Positions 45,301 through 55,799 of a DNA stretch of 64,000 bases are shown piece by piece. The stretch lies in contig NC_081231.1 of assembly GCF_902713425.1 (NCBI RefSeq), forward strand, positions 796,260-860,259, given 5' to 3'. A program made the translations under genes and the position numbers. A model generated the notes under the pieces. The model worked only from the letters and a program-made list of their open reading frames with translations, ran no database searches and was not told the origin of the DNA. This stretch comes from Acipenser ruthenus. Lineage: Eukaryota; Chordata; Actinopteri; Acipenseriformes; Acipenseridae. Position 1 is the first letter of the stretch. Every line of letters starts with the position of its first letter.

Positions 45301-46868
45301 GCAGAGAGTCAAACAGAACCGCAGAGAGTCAAACAGAACCGCAGAGAGTCAAACAGAACCGCAGAGCGTCAACAAACACAGAGACAGGACCACAGAGAAT
45401 CAAACAGAACCGCAGAGAATCAAACAGAACCGCAGAGTCAAACAGAACCGCAGAGAGTCAAACAGAACCGCAGAGCGTCAAACAGAACAGCAGAGAATCA
45501 AACAGAACCGCAGAGAAAGGGGGAGGAAGGACAGGAAAAAAAGGATGGGAAAGGGGAAGGAGGAGGACAGATGAGGAGAGACAGGGGATGGATGGATGGG
45601 AGAGAGGGAGGGAGGGAGGGACAGGGGGAGAGGAGGAGACCAGAGAAGGAGGAGAGACTGTACCGCCGAGCTGGCCCTGGAACATGGGGCTGGTGGCCAC
45701 CTGGAGGCCGGGGTGCGGCAGCAGGAAGCAGGACACGCTGGTGAAGCAGGAGTGGATGTGCTTGCGGACGTTCTGGATCTCCTCGTGCTGCTGCTCCTTC
45801 ACCTGGGGAGAGACCGGCAACGAACAGGAACCCTGTGAGGAACGCCACAGCACCCCACACAGCGTCACAAGACACACCCCCACCAGAACCTTTACAAGAC
45901 ACGCCCCCCATCGGAACCTTTACAAGACACACCCCCCATCGGAACCTTTACAAGACACGCCCCCCCCCACCGGATCCCATTCACAATTACCTGCAAACGC
46001 TTGTCCAGGAAGTCCATGCCCCCCTTCAGCCCGTAGTTGTACTCGTAAGGGAAGCTCCAGTCTCGCACCAGAAACATCAGCGACTGGGGGAACACAAAAC
46101 CACAGAGGCGGACCTGAGCACTCCCGCTTCACAGCAATGGCATTTCATACAGTCACACAACGGACCCCACCTCAAGCAACCGCACAGCTTCTTACAGACT
46201 ACAATTCAGTGGTCCTTCATTTTTAACACAAAAATCTCTCCCTCCTCCTCCTCCTCCTCCTCCTCCTCTCCCCTCTCCTCCTCCTCCTCCTCCTCCTCCG
46301 TCTCCCTCCCCCCCTCCTCCTCCTCCTCCTCCTCTTCCCCCGTCTCCCTCCCCCCCTCCTCCTCCTCCTCCTCCTCCTCCTCCTCCTCTCCCCTCCCATA
46401 CCTGGAACGGTTTGAGGAATATCTCGTCCATAGCGAGGCGTCCATATTCTGTGAAAAGCTGCAATAGAGAGGTGGAAAATCCTCAAGGTTAGGAATGATT
46501 TCTCCTGACTGCTGACATGATGTAGCGAGACGCACACACGCACGCACGCACACACACACACACAGTCACACGCACCTCAAGGGAACCTGTGACAGACCCT
46601 GCCAGAATAAAACAGAGCTTTCAAAAGATGTTACTCAATCTGGGAAATAACAGCAATTAAATGGGACCCCCTTTTGGGAGTTACTGGGGTACGGCAGCAG
46701 GGCGGGGTTAAAGGGGTACAGTTTTACCTGTAACTGTTGCAGGTCATCCTCTTGTATATTCTGAGACAGGTTGTAAATCTGGAAGAAAAACACAGACAAG
46801 TGTTGGTCACAAATAGGAGGCTTAGAGGGCTTGGCTATACTTTTTGTATGAAAAGCGCTATATAAAAG

Positions 46869-46899
<31 letters not shown>

Positions 46900-47222
46900 C
46901 AGTCCGGGCTGACCTGCACGGAGCTGGTCATGGTGCTGAGAGCGAAGATCGTGGCGCAGTCCTTCACTGTGGACTGGCTGTCAAAGGCACCCTGCGTATC
47001 CATGAGCACCACGGCCACCTGCAACACAAACACCACGGGCACTGAAACGAGGCACTGGCAGCTGCACTGCGATACCTACTGCAATACCTGCCCGTCTATC
47101 TGTCTGTCTGTCTACCCATCTATCTGTCTGTCTATCTACCCATCTATCTGTCTGTCTATCTACCCATCTATCTGTCTGTCTGTCTACTCATCTATCTGTC
47201 TGTCTGTCTGTCTACCCATCTA

Positions 47223-47254
<32 letters not shown>

Positions 47255-47346
47255 CCCATCTATCTGTCTGTCTGTCTGTCTGTCTACCCATCTATCTGTC
47301 TGTCTGTCTACTCATCTATCTGTCTGTCTGTCTGTCTACCCATCTA

Positions 47347-47378
<32 letters not shown>

Positions 47379-48995
47379 CCCATCTATCTGTCTGTCTGTC
47401 TGTCTGTGTCTGTCTGTCTACCCATCTATCTGTCTGTCTGTCTGTCTACCCATCTATCTGTCTGTCTGTCTGTCTGTCTACCCATCTATCTGTCTGTCTG
47501 TATCTACCCATCTATCTATCTATCTATCTATCTGTCTGTCTGTCTACCCATCTGTCTGTCTACCCATCTATCTGTCTGTCTGTCTGTCTATCTACCCATC
47601 TATCTGTCTGTCTGTCTACCCATCTATCTGTCTGTCTGTCTGTCTATCTACCCATCTATCTATCTGTCTGTCTGTCTGTCTACCCATCTATCTATCTGTC
47701 TGTCTGTCTACCCATCTATCTATCTGTCTGTCTGTATCTACCCATCTATCTATCTGTCTGTCTGTCTATCTACCCATCTATCTATCTGTCTGTCTGTCTG
47801 TCTACCCATCTATCTATCTGTCTGTCTGTATCTACCCATCTATCTATCTGTCTGTCTGTATCTACCCATCTATCTATCTGTCTGTCTGTCTATCTACCCA
47901 TCTATCTATCTGTCTGTCTGTCTGTCTACCCATCTATCTATCTGTCTGTCTGTATCTACCCATCTATCTATCTGTCTGTCTGTCTATCTACCCATCTATC
48001 TATCTGTCTGTCTGTCTGTCTACCCATCTATCTGTCTGTCTGTCTGTCTATCTACCCATCTATCTGTCTGTCTGTCTACCCATCTATCTGTCTGTCTGTC
48101 TGTCTATCTACCCATCTATCTATCTGTCTGTCTGTCTGTCTACCCATCTATCTATCTGTCTGTCTGTCTACCCATCTATCTATCTGTCTGTCTGTATCTA
48201 CCCATCTATCTATCTGTCTGTCTGTATCTACCCATCTATCTATCTGTCTGTCTGTCTATCTACCCATCTATCTATCTGTCTGTCTGTCTGTCTACCCATC
48301 TATCTATCTGTCTGTCTGTCTATCTACCCATCTATCTATCTGTCTGTCTGTCTGTCTACCCATCTATCTATCTGTCTGTCTGTATCTACCCATCTATCTA
48401 TCTGTCTGTCTGTATCTACCCATCTATCTATCTGTCTGTCTGTCTATCTACCCATCTATCTATCTGTCTGTCTGTCTGTCTACCCATCTATCTATCTGTC
48501 TGTCTGTATCTACCCATCTATCTATCTGTCTGTCTGTCTATCTACCCATCTATCTATCTGTCTGTCTGTCTGTCTACCCATCTATCTATCTGTCTGTCTG
48601 TCTACCCATCTATCTATCTGTCTGTCTGTCTATCTACCCATCTATCTATCTGTCTGTCTGTCTGTCTACCCATCTATCTATCTGTCTGTCTGTATCTACC
48701 CATCTATCTATCTGTCTGTCTGTCTACCCATCTATCTATCTGTCTGTCTGTATCTACCCATCTATCTATCTGTCTGTCTATCTACCCGACTATCTGTACC
48801 CATCTATCTGTATCTATCTGTATGCATCTCTCTCTCTCTCTGCATTGATACTGGCAGCTTTGAGAGAGGAACCAGCTTCAAATTGCAATGTTTTTATATG
48901 TGACGTTTACCAATCACTCTTAGTTAATACAGCAATAACTTTAATATCTATCTATATATCTTACTGGCAAATTCTGCCATAGACTCTTCTTCTTC

Positions 48996-49026
<31 letters not shown>

Positions 49027-49799
49027 TATTATTAAATCAGAAAGCACCTTCTTGCCTCCAGGTTTCTCCACAGTGAACACCTCGCTCCAGATCTGGATGC
49101 CCGTGGTCTCCGGGTCAGAACCGCCCCGCCACGAGAAGCCAGTCAGCGGCTCATCATCCTCTCCGAGCCACATGGGGCCCAGCTTCTGCAGGGGACACAG
49201 TTGGGGGCCAAGTTTTTAATGCAGAAAGATGCAGGGGCTGAACAGCAGTTTCACCCACTAATACCAGCTTGATCGGCCCCAGTGTGTCTAGACGACAACC
49301 TCAGAGGAGTCTTACTGTTAAACTCCTAGTGAAACCAGGAATGGATCACACTGCTATGCAATGGGAGTCTTATTAGCCTACTAGAAGCCATAAAAAGTAC
49401 CAGTATTTTTTTCTGTTAGATTTTGTCACATTTTTGTCATTCAATATGTTAAGGTAACATTATTCAGCAGGTTTCATGCGACTTTATAAAGGGTTAATTC
49501 TATAGGGTGATTCAAAACCTTTAACCCTAGCTGTATATGTGTGCGTCTCTCTCTCTCTCTTGCTCTCTGTCTCCCCCTACCTGCCGGCTCATGTAGCGCA
49601 GCATGAAGTCCAGCAGGAAGGACTTGCCCTTGCGGAAGGCTCCCGCCACGGACACCACGACCACGTCGAGGTCGCGCACGCCCTCCTGCAGCAGCACGCT
49701 CTCCAGCGCCGCCACGTCCAGCTCGAAGGTGTGCTCCTGCTTGTGCACGTGGACGATCTGCACCGGCCGTGGCCCGCTGTCCGACTCCGGTTCTGACAT
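42386..49799 (-). CDS. atl3: Atlastin-3, ER-shaping dynamin-like GTPase
   Basis: Twelve minus-strand coding exons: 49581-49799, 49048-49185, 46914-47018, 46728-46778, 46402-46458, 45991-46083, 45664-45802, 45133-45260, 44620-44676, 44240-44311, 42762-43193 and 42386-42466. All borders are GT/AG and in phase, giving 523 aa (human ATL3 541). P-loop GAFRKGKS near residue 50; G3 DTQGAFDSQ near 125; G4-type [10 protein letters not shown] near 195; [18 protein letters not shown] in the following helical part. Two hydrophobic hairpin segments ([18 protein letters not shown] and [15 protein letters not shown]) anchor it in the ER membrane, followed by [12 protein letters not shown]. The tail is short ([14 protein letters not shown]...NKKNR). 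Atlastins fuse ER tubules by GTP-driven dimerisation. Called ATL3 because the locus matches human 11q12-q13 and the tail is ATL3-like. An upstream non-coding exon is likely. Confidence 0.92.
43510..44222 (+). mobile_element. Element-S copy 3 in atl3 intron 10 (most complete head)
   Basis: Head CACGTTACTGGATCCTCAGC, TGCTAACATGTCACTGTGGA, CTCGCTGTGATCCTAACC, then about 11 units (43625-44110) of the 46-bp repeat, then tail ACTACACTGTGTTTAAATCT, GCGCTGCCCTGTAACACCTG, GTCTCCTGGGATAAAGGCG. Antisense to atl3. Confidence 0.92.
45270..45520. repeat. ~19-20 bp tandem repeat in atl3 intron 7
   Basis: About 12 copies of AGAGAGTCAAACAGAACCGC with small indels, starting just upstream (minus sense) of the exon 8 acceptor and running into a G/A-rich stretch to 45660. 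Confidence 0.9.
46236..46395. repeat. (CTC/CCT)n tract in atl3 intron 5
   Basis: Repeated CTCCTC with CCGTCTCCCTCCCCCCCTCC interruptions. On the transcribed strand it is a G/A-rich tract starting 7 nt after the exon 5 donor. Open frames of poly-Glu/poly-Gly/poly-Arg here are composition artefacts. Confidence 0.95.
47092..48795. repeat. 1.7-kb TCTG/TCTA/CCCATCTA array in atl3 intron 2
   Basis: A tetranucleotide array in which blocks of TCTG and TCTA alternate with a recurrent CTACCCATCTATCT separator, giving a higher-order period of roughly 28-44 bp. Plus-strand frames stay open for up to 670 codons ([10 protein letters not shown]-like) because 4-bp units lack stops in this strand; they are not genes. 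It starts about 75 bp upstream (minus sense) of atl3 exon 3. Confidence 0.97.
49237..49376. mobile_element. Foldback-F element copy
   Basis: CAGCAGTTTCACCCACTAAT with AGCTTGATCGGCCCCAGTGT at the left; AACCAGGAATGGATCACACT and GCAATGGGAGTCTTATTAG at the right. In atl3 intron 1, followed directly by a MITE-M right half (49395-49535). Confidence 0.7.
49395..49535 (+). mobile_element. MITE-M right-half fragment
   Basis: Contains ATTCAATATGTTAAGGTAAC, ATTATTCAGCAGGTTTCATG, GTTAATTCTATAGGGTGATT and ACCTTTAACCCTAGCTGTAT, matching the right half of the 61425-61745 copy. Confidence 0.6.
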
Positions 49800-50249
49800 C
49801 GCTCAGGCAGGCTGGGCTGGCTCTCCTTACAAAAAGAAAAAAAAGGCAAAGTTCTTTTCTGTGTGTGACCCCCCCCCCCCCCTCCCCTTTCGGGACTATC
49901 GCGATATATATCGCGAACGGCATATCACGATCCCCGACACCAAAAGAGGGTGTTTATCCTCAGTGTGCACTCACTAGCCAATTTATTTCATCTGTTCTCT
50001 GTAGGCATCGAAATATCGAGCGAGCGAGTCGTCCGAGTGAAGTTATCCGGCAACAAACTCCCCTTCCCCAGCCGCGCTGCTTCCCTAGGAAAATGAGAAC
50101 GTTTCCGGGGACCGTTCTGCTTGAGAGACGTCTTGCGCGTTAAAATATCTATTTTAAAGAGGAGACGGTTATCTATTCAGAAACACCAGGGTGTTTAGCA
50201 AGCAAGGGATCCCAGTAGGGAAACGTGGGCAATGAAATCCTAACCCTTA

Positions 50250-50290
50250 GTCTCGCTGTTTCCAAACTTTTGAACACTAATGTGTGTATG

Positions 50291-50372
<82 letters not shown>

Positions 50373-50580
50373 AAGATATTTCAGTTTTTTTTATTTTTCT
50401 TAAAAATATTTCCCAACATAAAACCAATGTCACCTTACAATAATTGATTTTCAGTGTTTTAAAATAAAATATCAAACAGAACGAAATTTCAATGTACCAT
50501 TTGTAATTCATTAATATGAGAGAATTGATCAGGGGTCTGAATACTTTTGCAAGGCACTGTATATATATATATATATATAT
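50250..50580. mobile_element. Tc1/mariner-type MITE with (TA)n runs
   Basis: The right end GGTCTGAATACTTTTGCAAG plus GCACTGTA is the familiar inner-to-outer end of many fish Tc1-like elements. The left side has CCAAACTTTTGAACACTAAT. A long (TA)n (50297-50370) lies inside. No transposase. Confidence 0.55.
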
Positions 50581-50859
50581 ATATATTTCAGATTTCTCAC
50601 AATCAGAAGGGAAAGGCTGGCACACGGACTACAGCACAATCAGACAGGATGCCGGCAGTAATATCATAAATTTACAAACAAGCAAATTAGTGGGCGTTTT
50701 TTTTTGTGTTTGTTTTGGTTTTTTACAGTTGTTTGCCTTTTTATATTAGCGCTATAAAAAAACTGAAAACAGTTTGAAATTCCCTGTCTTTGTATCGTAA
50801 TCCACACATCTTGACGACAGATTATATTCCGTCCCTTTGAGTCTCCTGCAAATAAATCT

Positions 50860-50959
50860 GATTTACTGTATATAAAAATAATGTAATTGTATATAAAAAT
50901 AATGTGATATCTTGTAACAATTGTAAGTCGCCCTGGATAAAGGCGTCTGCTAAGAAATA

Positions 50960-51006
<47 letters not shown>
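50860..51006 (+). mobile_element. SINE-A 3' half
   Basis: TGTATATAAAAATAATGTGA, ATCTTGTAACAATTGTAAGT, CGCCCTGGATAAAGGCGTCT, then a long (AAT)n. The head is missing. Confidence 0.85.
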
Positions 51007-51394
51007 CACAAGAATAAATGAATGAGCAAACCACAGCACAGTCAGAACGCGAAAGCAAGTCAATAGACAGGCAGCCAGCTGAAATACTTCCTCTTTTGGC
51101 TCAAACACGTTAGGGCAGGGCAGGGCTGTGCAGTACCGCCCCTATTGCAATAATCGCCCATTTTGAAGTGTCTTCATTTTTTTGGGGAGGCAGAGGTACG
51201 AAGTACTGCAGAGATTTACAGATCACGACTCGTTTGGGTTTCATTTGCATGCAGTAGAACTGAACTACAATTAATATCTAGACAAAAAAACACCCCCTCC
51301 AAAAAATACGAGGATTTAAATAAATAAATAAATAAATAAATAAAATAAAATAAAACCTTCAAACTTACCAGGCCGCCTTATTCTTACCTATAAC

Positions 51395-51444
<50 letters not shown>

Positions 51445-51930
51445 TTTTATACGGGCACCAGTTTACAGCTTCGAGGAAAGATCACACGTTTGGAGTTTGC
51501 AACTAAATTTAATAAACGCTTAACAAAATATATCATTCCTGAGTCATAAGCAGCGAGCAATGGTGCCTAACCCCAGATAAAAATGTGAAGTCTGTGTGGG
51601 ATTGAAAGGTATACTTAATATTGCAACGCATGCGTAAACACGCTAAAAGGTAAACAAGCACATGAGGGTAAGCAGCGTAAACTTCAGCTCGCATAAATTA
51701 AGTGAAACGTTAGGAGGTTATATAGAGATATATATATTTAAACCACTTGAAAAATTCTTGTAAACTAAGGAAAACAAAAACACCTAGGGCATTACAAGAT
51801 ACATAACATGCCAAAGCGCCTTCACACTGCGCGACACGTTTGCGGATGTTACTGTTATTTTAGTATTATTATTATTGCTAAATATGTCATATTTCAATAG
51901 AATAAAAACTAAACAGGAAATGGTTTTTAC

Positions 51931-52070
51931 CTGACGTTCTGTAACAAGCTGCTAAAAACTTTTTCAAGCTCCTCCAGTCTCTCCTGACAGCCAGAAGAAG
52001 TTAAACCGCAACTAACCGCGCGGTCGCTTCTGGGAGTTGTATTTTTGTGGCGGGGTGCCAAACCTGAACG
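51931..52070 (-). other. Candidate atl3 5' non-coding exon
   Basis: On the minus strand a clean donor (AACGTCAG/GTAAAAACC) ends at 51931. A pyrimidine-rich tract followed by AG lies 23 nt upstream of the atl3 ATG codon, as if an upstream exon were spliced there. A ZNF143-type promoter site at 52096-52114 would sit just upstream. The exon's 5' end is a guess. The open frame across it resembles no protein I know. Confidence 0.4.
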
Positions 52071-52095
52071 GCAAGGTCTGGAAGTGAATTGGAAA

Positions 52096-52114
52096 ACTAC
52101 ATCTCCCAGGATGC
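52096..52114 (+). promoter_or_regulatory. ZNF143/THAP11-type site between atl3 and tmem223
   Basis: ACTACATCTCCCAGGATGC, an essentially perfect match to the Staf/ZNF143 promoter motif ACTACAnnTCCCAnnATGC. It lies in the CpG-richer stretch (52000-52320) between the divergent atl3 and tmem223 genes. A weaker GTAGTTGTAGTCC follows at 52141-52153. Confidence 0.7.
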
Positions 52115-52119
52115 GTTGT

Positions 52120-53072
52120 GATTCCAGTGTGGCATCTCGGTAGTTGTAGTCCTGCCAATCCCTTTTCGGCCGAAATCCGGTCATAAAGCCGACAGCGTAT
52201 TTTAAATAAATACAAATCACACAGGGCGAGGCTGGACGAGGGCAGCGTGCTGTGGCTCGCCGTCTTGGGTGCTCACACAGCCAGGGATTTCAAACCTGGC
52301 GAGACGGTATAACCAGACACACTCTGTCAATGACAGCGCCACCAACCGGGGGAGCAAGAGTCCCAACACCTGCCCGAGATCCACCAATCAAACTGCAGCA
52401 GAGTGTGTCATTTTTCAATCACAGCGAGTGAATTTTATCCAAATATAAGTGATACGTTTCTTCTTCCCCAGATTGCACCCACAACCTGTTTCACCGTTCA
52501 TGTAATAACAGCGCTGGCGTTTTCAACGTGCGCTGACGCCGGTTATAATAACGTGACAGCTTTTCTTACTGTGGCGCGTGTGTTCATGCTTGCACGATGG
52601 TGTCTTGTTTATGTTTTTGACCTCCCAGCCCACACCCACTTTGCAAAACCCGTTGCACCCCAATAGATGCAGAATCCGCCTCAGAATACGTATGACTCAC
52701 GCACCACGCCTTAACTCCCGGTCAACATGAGGTAATACCAATACAAGACAGAACGGAAGACGGTGTGTCTCAACAGGCGGAAGAATGTCGGAGAGCGAGA
52801 GACTTGCACTGAGATTGCATAGCTGCAAAATCTGGTTGACATGCGGGAGTTGCATGTAGAAAGTCTGGAACCCTTTGTAGAACCCCGCGTTCTAGAACCA
52901 TAATAGGGGGTTCTGTTATGTATAGTACTGCGCATGATCAGATGGAGCGTTTAACGCCCGTAGTAAATAAACAGGATAATGAAATATGAACTTTTTTTTT
53001 TTTTTTTTGCTGGTTTTTGTATAATACAGCTGTATGATAACCGGTCTTTGGCCACCCCTGGATTGGTTGACA

Positions 53073-53136
<64 letters not shown>

Positions 53137-53346
53137 AAACAAAGAAAAAAAACGCCTGTTTGAAAAACCACATCTAGTGTCTGAGCCTTCACGGCCACCG
53201 TAATGGAGAGGCGTACCCGACCCGGGCAAGGAAGCAATTAACAACATGCTTTTGTAACGCACAGAGAGAGAGAGAGAAACTATTTTCAAAGTTAAAGTTT
53301 AGGTTTTTTTTGGCGGGAGTTGGTGACACTTTTGAATAAATAAAAC
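52120..53346. other. Upstream region between atl3 and tmem223
   Basis: No supported coding exon. CpG-richer to about 52320, then mixed sequence, an A/T run at 52990-53008 and (TA)n at 53074-53133. The CG-containing 53180-53240 stretch may belong to the tmem223 promoter or an upstream exon. Confidence 0.45.
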
Positions 53347-54376
53347 ATGGGTTGTTTTTTTCTTGCCTCTTCTTTCTGTAGAAAATCTTTTTTGCAAAAC
53401 GTTTGTTTTGCAGGTAGAAGTGTGATCAATAGTATCGATACGACCTTCTGCACTGCAAGCAAACCTAGTACCAGGGAAAGCGTGTCGCAGTGTTTTTACG
53501 CCTTGCAGCGAGTTACTAGGCGTGAAATAATTGACCAAAACTGCTTTGCATCGGCTGCAAGAAGATTTTTCACACAAAACCACGTTTCAGGTTTAATATC
53601 AGCCACAACACGGGTTACAAATTGCAGTAGCACAGCGCCTACCAGTACTAGCACAAATGCATGTCGCTGGAGGTCTTTATTATCAAACCGAGGCGCTATT
53701 TTGAAGAAAGCCAACAACGGCATTTCTCTTAACAACGCTTTGAGCAGTTGTATTGTTACTCGCTTGGGTTCGTGCATCGGCAGGACTCGCTTTCACTCGG
53801 GCGCGGTCGGGAGAGCGGTTTCCACGGCCGTGTCGAAGGACGTCGTGCTATTCGAGCACGACAAGAGAACGTTTTTCCGGTTGCTGGGGTTCTTCTGCGC
53901 GGGGCAGTTTCTGTTCTGGATCTCCCTGGCGCATTTTGCCTTCACCAGCCTGAAGGACACCGGTTACCGGGAGACGGTGATCACGGACGACGCCGGGAAG
54001 AATCTGCCCAAACTCGGGGGCGTGTCGCTCAATCTGGGGTCGAGCAAATGGAGATACGGCTTCACCGTGTCGTGCCTGACAGTGGGTAAGAGATGCACGT
54101 TTATTTAGTACGCTTATTCTTACAGTCGAAATTTAGACATCAAGAAAGTAAACTGACGTTTTTTTTTTTATCTTAACAGCTGTGTGTGTGTGTGCTAAGG
54201 GAGAAAGGGAGGCTCTTATACTCTCTGAACAGCCTCCCTCTGCTCTGTGCTGGTGGTGCAGAGAAAAAGAGGCTCATATACTCTCTGAACAGCCTCCCTC
54301 TGTGCTGGTGGAGCAGAGAGAGAGAAAGAGAGGCTCTTATACTCTCTGAACAGCCTCCCTCTGCTCTCTCTCCCTG

Positions 54377-54430
<54 letters not shown>

Positions 54431-54723
54431 GCACTGTGATCCTGGTCGCTGGCTCTGCCTTCGCTCGCCGGTCAGTCAGCAGGGTCCTGTTACACCGTGG
54501 AGGTCAGGAGGTCACCTTCACCACCTACTACCCCTTCGGAGGCACGTCCAGCTTCAGCGCCCCCCTGCGCCACGTGTCCTGCGTGGCCCACCGCGCCGAG
54601 GTGCCCTCCATGATCCCCATCCGGGTCAAGGGTCACGCCCTCTACTTCCTGCTCGATAAGCAGGGCCGGTTCCACAACCCCAGGCTCTTTGACGTCACTG
54701 TGGGGGCCTACAGGAAGCTCTGA
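53347..54723 (+). CDS. tmem223: Transmembrane protein 223 with long N-terminal extension
   Basis: Exons 53347-54085 and 54431-54723, giving 343 aa, stop TGA at 54721-54723. From about residue 165 the protein follows the TMEM223 family: DVVLFEHDKRTFF, first membrane segment LLGFFCAGQFLFWISLAHFAF (176-199 approx., in two overlapping parts), KWRYGFTVSCLTVG/TVILVAGSAFA as the second, then GGQEVTFTTYYPFGG, HVSCVAHRAEVPSMIPIRVK, YFLLDKQGRFHN and LFDVTVGAYRKL. TMEM223 is a mitochondrial inner-membrane protein linked to complex IV assembly. Human TMEM223 is about 202 aa; here about 140 extra N-terminal residues are Ser/Thr/Arg-rich with only four acidic residues, consistent with a mitochondrial presequence. 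An in-frame TAA sits at 53341-53343. The first codons overlap a strong pyrimidine tract ending in AG at 53381-53382, so an upstream exon could replace this start. Confidence 0.88.
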
Positions 54724-54824
54724 GGAGCCAAATACACACGTGTGTTTTGTTTTTAATGAAGCCCAGGTTGGGTTTACAATGCTTTCTAACCTGTGTGGAT
54801 GACTTCCTGTACAGGGGTTAGAAA

Positions 54825-55066
54825 CTCACACTAGCCCTGCTGCTGCTGCTGCTGCTGCACCCAGTCCTGGGGTTCAGAGCTCCCCTCAATGAAGTCTAGT
54901 ATTATTATTATTAATATTGAAATGATCAGGAGCCAGGAGTTTGAGCAGGGTTACAAACTCACACTAGCCCTGCTGCTGCTGCTGCACCCAGTCCTGGGGC
55001 TCAGAGCTCCCCTCAATGAAGTCTAGTATTATTATTAATAATATTGAAATGATCAGGAGCCAGGAG
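54825..55066. repeat. ~122-bp direct duplication after tmem223
   Basis: Two adjacent copies sharing AACTCACACTAGCCCTGCTG, CACCCAGTCCTGGGG, CTCCCCTCAATGAAGTCTAG and AAATGATCAGGAGCCAGGAG. They differ in the (CTG)n and (ATT)n lengths. Probably in the 3' UTR. Confidence 0.9.
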
Positions 55067-55361
55067 TTTGACGTTGGACATTATTTCACTGTGCTTGCTT
55101 GGGTGTACAGGTGCGCTTGAGCTCGTAATGAGGTTCTGGGTTGTAAAAAAAATTTAATTAAAATACAGATACAAACAAACAATGCCCTGCTTCTGTTTTG
55201 AGTGTGTCTTCAATGGAATCAGCGATTCAGGCTGTCAAGGGGAGCCTTTGTGACGTCGGGGTCTGGTGCAGAAGATAAGTTGCATTTTGTTTTTAAGCAC
55301 ACTGACTTACACCTGCTGTGAAACCTTGAATTTCCCGTAGAGAAACGGGCTGAACGCTTCA

Positions 55362-55512
55362 CACAGAGACTCCCGCTCCACAGCGGTGTGATCCATTCCT
55401 GGTTTAATAATAAGACACACCTGAGCTTGTTACCTACACACACTGTGTGGCTAATCAAGCCTGGATTAAAATCTGGAACGGGTCACACTGCTGTGCAATA
55501 GGTGTCTTTTTT
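55362..55512. mobile_element. Foldback-F element copy
   Basis: CTCCACAGCGGTGTGATCCA, ACACACCTGAGCTTGTTACC in the middle, and ACGGGTCACACTGCTGTGCA at the right, arranged as a palindrome. Confidence 0.75.
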
Positions 55513-55526
55513 AGGTTCAGCGTTTA

Positions 55527-55798
55527 GTATCATAAGAACATAAGAAAAGTTTGGGAACCAGAAAAGGCCATTCGGCCCATCAAAGCTCGTCCCTTGTTAG
55601 CACACCATTCTCCCCTACTGGGGAGCAGGGGACGAATTTAAAGGCACAGAATCTGGTCTTTTTGAAATGTTCCCAGTGTTTTAGATTCTTCACCTGGTAG
55701 GCTATTCCATGCATTTATAACTCTCTGTATGTAAGAAAGTGCTTCCCTCCAGCTATGCTGGACTCTTGCAAAAATAAGTTTACCTGGAGTTATAAAAT
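55527..55798 (+). mobile_element. Dispersed repeat with CATAAGAACATAAGAAA start (CR1-type fragment)
   Basis: CATAAGAACATAAGAAAAG, AAAAGGCCATTCGGCCCATC and CTTCACCTGGTAGGCTATTC, a layout common at the ends of CR1-related elements in fish. Shorter relatives (GGCCGTTCAGCCCATCAAGG) occur near 23580. Confidence 0.5.
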
Positions 55799-55799
55799 G

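Noticed and set aside
46891-48903. 670-codon plus-strand frame ([10 protein letters not shown]-like)
   Set aside because: Starts antisense to atl3 exon 3 and then reads a tetranucleotide array.
51927-52220. 97-codon minus frame as an atl3 N-terminus
   Set aside because: The frame does not join the atl3 start in a way that adds known atlastin sequence; more likely a non-coding exon.
53299-53777. Minus-strand frames opposite tmem223
   Set aside because: Shadows of the tmem223 coding exon; no family resemblance.
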